From Streptococcus sp. sy004 (lineage in GTDB: Bacteria > Bacillota > Bacilli > Lactobacillales > Streptococcaceae), in NCBI RefSeq assembly GCF_007859205.1, contig NZ_VOHP01000003.1, positions 62,001-126,000 on the forward strand: a stretch of DNA of 64,000 bases, read 5' to 3'. This document shows, in pieces, positions 57,402-64,000 of the stretch (position 1 is its first letter; each line of letters opens with the position of its first letter). Made by a program: the position numbers and the translations under genes. The notes beneath the pieces were generated by a model that saw only the letters and a list, made by a program, of their open reading frames with translations, was not told the origin of the DNA and made no database searches.

Positions 57402-58316
57402 TTATTGTTGTATTGTCAATGTTACATAACTTAGACTAGAAGTTAATGCTGATAAATCAAGTTTTTGCCCATCAATCGTGACAGCCAATCCTTGGGCATT
57501 ACCTAAGGTCAAAACTGTTGATACTACATCTTGCGGTAAGGTGACTTGATACTCTAGATTATCAGGTGTCAATAAAGCACCTTGCTCTCCTAGTTGATCG
57601 GTGTAAGCAGCAACCCAGCTCTCTTCCCCTTCTACAAGTTGAAAACTAATCACAACTTCTGAACTTGGATTACTCAAGGCTACTTCCAAGTTATCTTCTC
57701 CACCAGTAGTTGTCAAACTCGGTTGAGAAGTACTTGCAGACGCTTCTGTGCTAGCAGACGCACTACTTTCAGACTCACTTGAAGATGATGACACCATCGA
57801 ATAGGAAGGCTGAGTCGTTGGTGTTAGATTATTCTGCATTTGCTGCCAAGTGATATAAGCCAAAAAACCGACAATGGCTAAAGAAAGTGCTAGTAAGGTC
57901 AAGAAAGGAAGATAGGATTTTTTTTCATCCTTATGACGACTACTCCTTGTTTCCACGATAGTTTCAGTTGCTACAACTTCTTCAACCGTATCTCTTTTAA
58001 CAATCCCTAATGACTTTTGACTGCTTTTTGAGTCAGTGTCTTTTTTAGTAAAATCAACTTTTTCTTGTGACTGTTGCTGACTTAATTTCATGTTACGATA
58101 GCCATGAATTAAAGACACACCATCCAAATCAACAACCTCAGCATACTGCTCAATAAATGAATTAACCGATTCCTGTGGCAGTAACTTAAACTGATCCATC
58201 TCCATGGCCAAAAGATAGTGACGAGGAACCTCAGACAGCTCTGCTATTTGTTCTAAATCATACCCTTTTTTTGTTCGAGCTTGCCGTAACAACTCACCAA
58301 TACTTGCTTCTCTCAT
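57402..58316 (-). CDS. rodZ: RodZ-like helix-turn-helix membrane protein
   Basis: Links the cytoskeletal and elongation machinery in rods and ovococci. The product of about 304 residues has an HTH_25 domain (about 1-75, GELLRQARTKKGYDLEQIAELSEVPRHYLLAME), a linker, one membrane helix (about 145-165), a Ser/Thr-rich outer stretch (about 175-200), and a DUF4115 domain at the C-terminus. ATG at 58316 follows GAGGAG; an in-frame ATG at 58331 precedes the ribosome site and is not used. pgsA follows, as is usual. Confidence 0.9.
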   Translation of the reverse strand: MREASIGELLRQARTKKGYDLEQIAELSEVPRHYLLAMEMDQFKLLPQESVNSFIEQYAEVVDLDGVSLIHGYRNMKLSQQQSQEKVDFTKKDTDSKSSQKSLGIVKRDTVEEVVATETIVETRSSRHKDEKKSYLPFLTLLALSLAIVGFLAYITWQQMQNNLTPTTQPSYSMVSSSSSESESSASASTEASASTSQPSLTTTGGEDNLEVALSNPSSEVVISFQLVEGEESWVAAYTDQLGEQGALLTPDNLEYQVTLPQDVVSTVLTLGNAQGLAVTIDGQKLDLSALTSSLSYVTLTIQQ

Positions 58317-58347
58317 ACTTGTTCTCCTCAATCATCTATACTAGTAA

Positions 58348-58356
58348 ATTATATCA
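58348..58356 (-). promoter_or_regulatory. rodZ promoter (extended -10)
   Basis: Minus strand TGATATAAT (58348-58356), about 32 bases before the rodZ ATG; no good -35. Confidence 0.45.
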
Positions 58357-58373
58357 AAATATCTTCTTTTGCA

Positions 58374-59660
58374 CTACTGGGGAGAAATCGTAAATTCTGT
58401 CATCTCCGCTTCTTTGAGAAATTCTCTGCCAATAGTAACAACGTCTGCTAAAGTCAACTGCTCTAGCAAATCAGCCATAGTCAAATAGTTAGAACCATCT
58501 GCAACATAACTTGAAAATTGGCTAGCCAAGTGCGATACATCATCCAAACTGCGTAAAAATTCACCATATAACTCTCGCTTGACCAAATTAAAATGTTTTT
58601 CAGTCAAATCCATCATTTGCTCTGTCTTACTCAATTTTTGCTTTAACAAGCGAGCCATAGCGATTGGCTCTTCTGTATCTAAGAAAAGAAGAACAAAGGC
58701 AAAACGAGAACCTAGCTCAATCTCAAAATCAAAAGAATCATCAATTTTACCTGCTTCATACCAATCTTGATAGCTTTTTGACATCCAACCAAATAACATG
58801 GCAAAAAAGAGTTGCAAAGCTAATTTTTGTTTCAAGAGAGATTGACTATTATAGCTACTTCGAATCCCCAAAACTAATTTAGGCTTACTAATATCTGGTA
58901 CACTTACTGTGCGTTTCGGAATAACTTGGGTCTTAGTCAATGGTGTTCGACAACTATCTGACCTTCCCATGTTGCTAAAATGACGTTTCTGACTCTTGTC
59001 AATGTCATTGTAAACCTCGTTGACATCGAAGTCTCCTACCAAAACCAAAGACATATTTTGTGGTTGGTAAAAATGAGCATAGTTTTCCTGTAAATCTTTA
59101 ATTGACAAGGTTTTGATTTCTTTTTTACGTCCAGCAATATCTTCTGCCAAATTCGTTTCTGGGTAAAGATTTTGTAAAGCGCCTGAGTAAAGCAAGTAAT
59201 CCGTATCATCTTGATACATGTCAATTTCTTGTGCGATAATTGCTTTTTCTTTCTCAACTGATTCTGCTGTAATTGTTAGACTTGAAATCAACTGAAAAAG
59301 TAAATCAATATTCTGACCAATCTGATCCCTGGCAGTAAAGTAGTAGCTTGTTTGTTCAAAACTAGTAAAGGCATTGACCTCCGAACCCAATTTTACAAAT
59401 TCAAGAGCCCCATCTTTACCATCAGCTAACTCAAATAATTTATGTTCTAAAAAATGAGCTACTCCTACTGGATAACTTTTTTCCTGACCATTAGACAAGG
59501 TCAATTGGTTGTCAATAGAGCCAAAATTAAGACTTAAAACACCTGTAACTTCCTTAAAATCTTCTTTGGGTAATAGGTAGATCATAAAACCATTATTAAA
59601 AGTATAGGTGTAAAGTTCTTGAGCAATTCTAGGATGATTAAGTTTATTAAGCGCTGACAA
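58374..59660 (-). CDS. yfmH: M16 family metallopeptidase YfmH-like
   Basis: A 428-residue M16 peptidase with the inverted zinc motif HFLEH (VAHFLEHKLFE, residues about 68-78) and a downstream Glu-rich ligand helix (EKAIIAQEIDMYQDD). Second domain KPKLVLGIRSSY. It is paired with the HxxEH-less YfmF-like protein three bases upstream; the pair is annotated in firmicutes as linked to EF-P 5-aminopentanol modification. The substrate here is unknown. Confidence 0.9.
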   Translation of the reverse strand: MSALNKLNHPRIAQELYTYTFNNGFMIYLLPKEDFKEVTGVLSLNFGSIDNQLTLSNGQEKSYPVGVAHFLEHKLFELADGKDGALEFVKLGSEVNAFTSFEQTSYYFTARDQIGQNIDLLFQLISSLTITAESVEKEKAIIAQEIDMYQDDTDYLLYSGALQNLYPETNLAEDIAGRKKEIKTLSIKDLQENYAHFYQPQNMSLVLVGDFDVNEVYNDIDKSQKRHFSNMGRSDSCRTPLTKTQVIPKRTVSVPDISKPKLVLGIRSSYNSQSLLKQKLALQLFFAMLFGWMSKSYQDWYEAGKIDDSFDFEIELGSRFAFVLLFLDTEEPIAMARLLKQKLSKTEQMMDLTEKHFNLVKRELYGEFLRSLDDVSHLASQFSSYVADGSNYLTMADLLEQLTLADVVTIGREFLKEAEMTEFTISPQ

Positions 59661-59663
59661 TCA

Positions 59664-60905
59664 CTAGCTCCCTTCTAAAAAATAAATGGCTTGTAACTTA
59701 ATCTGATTAGCCAGAGCCACCACATCTTCTTTACTAATTTTATCAAGTTCATCTAAAATTGTTTCCAAAGATTGACTACCACAATAACGCTGATGATAAA
59801 ATAAATCGACTAAAGTTTTTTGGTGATCTTCCAACAATATCAGATTATTTCGCAATAAAGTCTTAGTCTGTTCCAAAAGATTGATAGAAAAACGAGCTCT
59901 TTTAAAGTCGTTTAGTTGTTTTTGAATCAAACGCAAGGTTATCTCTCTATCCTTAGCATCAATCCCTGCGTAAACCTGTAAAGTTTTTGTAAATCTATCT
60001 GTAAAGCTGCCAATATGGTAAGATAAACCTTCTTTTTCCCTAACTTCTGTAAATAGTCGAGAATGTGAGAATGAACCAAACATGCCATTCAACACAAGTA
60101 AGCTAAAGTCCTGAGACTTTTCTTGATTATTTATATCGAGATTGTAAACAAGTTGTAAAACAGATTGTTGATTATGACTTTGCTCTACTTTTTGCTTGAC
60201 AACATTAGTATAAGGTTGATCATAAAAATAATCCAAGCTGACTTGACGTTCTTCTAAAGGATATTGATGAACCAGCTGAACAATTCGATAAGCATCAACA
60301 TCACCGACCACAAAAATATCAACTTGATCTTCTTGAATCATTTTTTGAAATTCTTGATAAACCGTATAAGAATTCTCTTCTTCAACCAAATCTAAATCTG
60401 CATAGCTTGGCAGAGCTAATAAATCGTCTTCAAAAAATAGATGTTTTGCTTGATAATCACTGTAAATAAAAGAGTCTTCCATGTCTAAACTAATCGCATG
60501 AAGTAAGTTAGCCTTTTCACGATTAAAAAATTTTTGTTGATATTGAACAACAGAAACCAATGGATTAAAAAGAATGTGAGATAAAAAATCAAATATTTCT
60601 ACTAAAATTTCTTCTCCCATACTGTAGGGATCTGAAACAAAGTTAATATCAATATCTAGTACATGAACCTTGCCTTTAGTTGACACCTTAGTTGACAAAG
60701 TTGCTCCATAAAGATGTGCCAACTGTTGTCTAAAAACTTGCAAATTAGGATACTTAGCATTGGCTGTTTCAAGTAGTTGGGCTATCAAAGCACGACGGGC
60801 AAGTGTTTGTCGCTTCAAAGGAGTGGAGAAGCGAAAGGTAATATGATTCGTCTTAAATTTTTTAGTCTGAACGACATGCAGGTTAACACCTTTTACAATT
60901 TCCAT
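59664..60905 (-). CDS. yfmF: M16 family peptidase-like YfmF (inactive partner)
   Basis: A 413-residue M16-fold protein. It lacks HxxEH but keeps the second-domain R/Y signature (EGLSYHIGSFTDR, about 307-319) typical of the non-catalytic partner of M16 heterodimers. It is encoded just before the YfmH-like catalytic subunit. The upstream region is divergent with yaaA. Confidence 0.9.
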   Translation of the reverse strand: MEIVKGVNLHVVQTKKFKTNHITFRFSTPLKRQTLARRALIAQLLETANAKYPNLQVFRQQLAHLYGATLSTKVSTKGKVHVLDIDINFVSDPYSMGEEILVEIFDFLSHILFNPLVSVVQYQQKFFNREKANLLHAISLDMEDSFIYSDYQAKHLFFEDDLLALPSYADLDLVEEENSYTVYQEFQKMIQEDQVDIFVVGDVDAYRIVQLVHQYPLEERQVSLDYFYDQPYTNVVKQKVEQSHNQQSVLQLVYNLDINNQEKSQDFSLLVLNGMFGSFSHSRLFTEVREKEGLSYHIGSFTDRFTKTLQVYAGIDAKDREITLRLIQKQLNDFKRARFSINLLEQTKTLLRNNLILLEDHQKTLVDLFYHQRYCGSQSLETILDELDKISKEDVVALANQIKLQAIYFLEGS

Positions 60906-60984
60906 TGTCCTTCTCCAATTGAATAGTATCGTTTTTCATTATACCATTTTATCCCTTCCTCGCCCACTAAAAATGACGAAACGT

Positions 60985-60992
60985 GTTATAAT
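60985..60992 (+). promoter_or_regulatory. yaaA-recF promoter (extended -10)
   Basis: Plus strand TGTTATAAT: TATAAT at 60987-60992 with TG one base before it, about 20 bases ahead of the yaaA ATG. Confidence 0.5.
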
Positions 60993-61011
60993 ATTAAATG
61001 AGAGGTAAAAT

Positions 61012-61389
61012 ATGATCAATTACAAATTATTTAGTGACTATATTACATTACAAGCTCTTTTAAAAGAGCAAGGAATTATTCAAACAGGTGGTGCAGTGAA
61101 AGCATTCTTAGCAGAGCACACTGTTTTGTTTAATGGAGAAGATGAAAAACGTCGAGGTAAAAAAATTCGTCTTGGTGATATTGTCGAACTTCCCCAACAA
61201 AACATTAAAATTATCATGGTTGAGCCTAGTCAATCAGAAAAAGAACAGTATAAGGCTGAACAAGAAGAAAAAAAGAGGGTTGCAGAATTAGTTAAAAACT
61301 TAAATAAAAACCAAACCCAAAAAATAAGCAAGCCAATTAAAAAAACAAGTCAAAATAAAAAGAAACCTGTCCGTTTCTCAGGTACTTAA
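61012..61389 (+). CDS. yaaA: S4 domain protein YaaA
   Basis: A 125-residue protein with an S4-like RNA-binding domain (residues about 8-65: [48 protein letters not shown]) and a Lys-rich tail. The small S4 protein next to recF is conserved in firmicutes and linked to ribosome biogenesis. recF follows by one base, so co-translation is likely. Confidence 0.92.
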   Translation: MINYKLFSDYITLQALLKEQGIIQTGGAVKAFLAEHTVLFNGEDEKRRGKKIRLGDIVELPQQNIKIIMVEPSQSEKEQYKAEQEEKKRVAELVKNLNKNQTQKISKPIKKTSQNKKKPVRFSGT

Positions 61390-61390
61390 C

Positions 61391-62488
61391 ATGTGGTTGC
61401 AAAACTTAACATTAAAGAATTTTAGGAATTATCAAGATTGTCAGGTTCAATTTTCTCCCCACTTAAACATCTTTCTTGGTCAAAATGCTCAGGGAAAAAC
61501 TAATTTTTTAGAAGCTATTTATTTTTTAGCCTTAACCCGTAGTCATCGAACAAGATCAGATAAAGATTTGATTTGTTTTAATTGCGATACTGTAAAGTTG
61601 ACGGGAGATTTACAGAAGTTGACATCATCTGTAAATCTTGATATTCAACTTTCTAGTAAGGGACGCATTATCAAAGTCAATCATCTTAAACAGGATAGAT
61701 TGTCTAGCTATATCGGTACGATGACTATTGTTATCTTTGCTCCAGAAGATTTACAACTGGTTAAAGGTTCCCCTAGCCTAAGACGTAAATTTTTAGATAT
61801 TGATTTGGGACAAATTAAACCAATTTATCTGGCTGACTTGGCTCAATATAATCATGTGCTTAAACAAAGAAATAGTTACCTTAAAACGACTAAACAAATC
61901 GACAGGGATTTTTTAGCAGTTTTAGATGACCAACTTATTCATTTTGGAAGTCGAGTCATCAAACAAAGACTAGATTTTATCAAACAATTAGAACAAGAAG
62001 CCAACAAACATCATACTTTAATTTCAAATGATTTAGAAAGGCTGACTATCAGCTACCAATCAAGTTTCAAATTTGATCATGCCAATCATTTAGAAGATTG
62101 TTTTAGACAAGAATTACTTGATTCTCGAGAGAGAGATTTATTCAAAAAAAATACTGGTCTTGGTCCTCATCGTGATGACTTGCAATTTTTTATCAATGAC
62201 ATGCCTGCTAGTTTTGGCAGTCAAGGACAGCATAGAAGCTTGATTTTATCCTTAAAAATGGCTGAAATCAATTTAATTAAAAAAGTAACTGGCGATTTTC
62301 CTATTTTATTATTAGATGATGTGATGAGTGAATTAGATAATTATCGTCAAACCAAATTATTAGAAAGCATTGATAAGGATGTTCAAACCTTTATTACCAC
62401 TACTAGCCTAGACCATCTCAGCCATTTGCCAGAAGATATGACAATTTTTGATATTCATGCTGGTAATATTCAAAACAAAAGAAGTTGA
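61391..62488 (+). CDS. recF: DNA replication and repair protein RecF
   Basis: SMC-like ATPase that helps load RecA at gaps. The 365-residue product has LKNFRNYQ and Walker [17 protein letters not shown] (residues about 29-44), signature region [18 protein letters not shown] and Walker [13 protein letters not shown] (about 308). It ends in a long hairpin terminator that contains its stop codon. Confidence 0.96.
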   Translation: MWLQNLTLKNFRNYQDCQVQFSPHLNIFLGQNAQGKTNFLEAIYFLALTRSHRTRSDKDLICFNCDTVKLTGDLQKLTSSVNLDIQLSSKGRIIKVNHLKQDRLSSYIGTMTIVIFAPEDLQLVKGSPSLRRKFLDIDLGQIKPIYLADLAQYNHVLKQRNSYLKTTKQIDRDFLAVLDDQLIHFGSRVIKQRLDFIKQLEQEANKHHTLISNDLERLTISYQSSFKFDHANHLEDCFRQELLDSRERDLFKKNTGLGPHRDDLQFFINDMPASFGSQGQHRSLILSLKMAEINLIKKVTGDFPILLLDDVMSELDNYRQTKLLESIDKDVQTFITTTSLDHLSHLPEDMTIFDIHAGNIQNKRS

Positions 62489-62508
62489 CAATACTGTCAA
62501 CTTCTTTT
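62477..62508 (+). terminator. Terminator of recF (bidirectional)
   Basis: AAAAGAAGTTGACA and TGTCAACTTCTTTT form a perfect 14-base stem with loop ATAC, with T runs on both sides; it serves recF and the convergent GRP transporter gene. Confidence 0.9.
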
Positions 62509-63379
62509 AGTATGATTTTACAACACCTAACAAGACTGCACCAATAATAAAGCAACTGATACCGATTAAAACCCATTTCATTTCCTTCTTGGTCTTTTTC
62601 TCCCCTAAAACGAGAATACCACCAATAATAGCAATTACTGCACCTAGTTGAGAGAATGAAAAAGCAATCGCTAAGCCGGCTTCTTTTGCCGCAAAAAGCA
62701 TAAAAATATTACCAAAACTCCATAAGATACCTACCAAGGCATTTTTCAAAACTACTGGTTCAAAATTAACTTGAAACTTCATGAACATGACTGCCCCAAA
62801 TACCATACCAAAAGACATTGGAAGAATCGCTGAAATTGGATCCAGATTGACAATGTTGTTAAAAAAGACTGTGTAAGAAACATAACCCAGGGTTGAAGTC
62901 GTTAGAGCTTGGAAGCCTTTTTTAAAATCACGAGGCTGACTATTATCAAGAACTTCTTTATCTGGATCTTGCTTACTCGAAAAGTAAAAACCAACTAGTA
63001 AGAAAATCATAGCAATCATTCCTAAACTATACTGAATCGGTTTTGTCCATTCTTGAAAAGCAAGAACTCCAATCAAACTACCAACAACTAATTGACTACC
63101 ACTTGACAAGGGATTAGCAACTGATACTCCCATATATTGCATAGACTTAAATTGTCCATTTTGACCAACTGCCCAAAGAATCCCCCCTATAATACCAAAC
63201 AACCATGTTGACCAAGTCAAATCTGGTCTAACAACCAAATAAACCGTCGTTGCAAATAGTACTGCTCCCAAGGTTACACCAAAGGTTTGCTGATTTGCAT
63301 TACCACCTATTTTGTTACTAATAAAACCAAGACTTCCCCACGCTACCATGGGAACTAAAGCATATAAAATTCCTATCAT
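62507..63379 (-). CDS. GRP family sugar transporter
   Basis: A 290-residue protein with ten membrane helices of the glucose/ribose porter (DMT) group: GILYALVPMVAWGSLGFISNKIGG at the N-terminus, VAWG, GGILWAVGQNGQFKSMQYMGVSVANPLSSGSQLV, and GAVIAIIGGILVLGEKKTKKE near the end. These proteins import glucose or ribose by proton symport; substrate here is undefined. It has AAAGGAG before ATG. Confidence 0.88.
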   Translation of the reverse strand: MIGILYALVPMVAWGSLGFISNKIGGNANQQTFGVTLGAVLFATTVYLVVRPDLTWSTWLFGIIGGILWAVGQNGQFKSMQYMGVSVANPLSSGSQLVVGSLIGVLAFQEWTKPIQYSLGMIAMIFLLVGFYFSSKQDPDKEVLDNSQPRDFKKGFQALTTSTLGYVSYTVFFNNIVNLDPISAILPMSFGMVFGAVMFMKFQVNFEPVVLKNALVGILWSFGNIFMLFAAKEAGLAIAFSFSQLGAVIAIIGGILVLGEKKTKKEMKWVLIGISCFIIGAVLLGVVKSY

Positions 63380-63401
63380 TAATTTTCTCCTTTACAGTAT
63401 T

Positions 63402-63428
63402 AAAAGAACTGGGTAAATCAGTTCTTTT
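63402..63428 (-). terminator. Terminator of guaB
   Basis: AAAAGAACTG and CAGTTCTTTT form a perfect ten-base stem around GGTAAAT, just after the guaB stop. Confidence 0.85.
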
Positions 63429-63429
63429 C

Positions 63430-64000
<571 letters not shown>

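Overview
The window is a stretch of a low-GC Firmicutes chromosome, almost certainly a Streptococcus. The evidence is family-level: CpsY/CpsABCD capsule genes, an RmuC-ThiN-Rpe-RsgA cluster, rarA followed by 6S RNA and tRNA-Lys, a 44-residue L34 with GTG start, rnpA-yidC-jag, EcfT/EcfA2/EcfA1-PgsA-RodZ-YfmH/YfmF, and YaaA-RecF near guaB. A near-consensus parS site (56754-56769) and these neighbours suggest an origin-proximal region. I could not fix the species. Most genes are on the minus strand; cpsY, rarA, 6S RNA, tRNA-Lys, a histidine phosphatase, yaaA and recF are on plus.

Layout. 1-5633: yajC (cut by the edge), purR, and an operon read rsgA, rpe, thiN, rmuC, yhaM. 5800-10405: an LPXTG surface protein of SEC10/PgrA type whose promoter carries a run of 13 G between -35 and -10, preceded by two family 2 glycosyltransferases. 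10644-12717: an envelope-stress cluster (AmaP, DUF2273, two Asp23 proteins, CsbD). 13029-14076: a ComR-like regulator followed by a 19-residue hydrophobic peptide gene whose promoter has a ComR-box-like palindrome, a T-rich spacer and a -10. 14242-16455: ksgA, rnmV, tatD. 16540-29221: a Wzx/Wzy capsule locus (cpsABCD, small priming transferase, flippase, UDP-galactopyranose mutase, DUF4422 protein, polymerase, LicD, three glycosyltransferases) with divergent cpsY. 30279-37632: rpmH, a LytTR/DUF3021 pair, jag, yidC, rnpA, rsmE, prmA, DUF3013, a MazG-like protein and rarA. 37677-37943: 6S RNA and tRNA-Lys(CTT). 38056-41303: a HAAS/DUF4097 gene with two in-frame stops, its PadR regulator, and an MFS transporter with a cre site. 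41582-50310: rpsD, veg, dnaC, rplI, gdpP, mnmG, a Nudix protein, mnmA. 50430-60905: a polytopic membrane protein, a phosphatase, two secreted muramidase-like proteins, the ECF transporter core, pgsA, rodZ and two M16 peptidase-like proteins. 61012-64000: yaaA, recF, a GRP-family sugar transporter, and guaB (cut by the edge).

How the parts work together. Much of the window is housekeeping (translation, RNA processing, replication and repair, lipid and cell-wall growth). Three blocks look adaptive: the capsule locus, the G-tract surface protein with its adjacent glycosyltransferases, and the ComRS-like peptide-signalling locus. The two strongest candidates for undescribed biology are the ComRS-like pair, whose peptide matches none of the XIP types I recall, and the homopolymer-spaced promoter, which has the layout of a phase-variation switch. 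No CRISPR array, insertion sequence, rRNA or prophage was seen.
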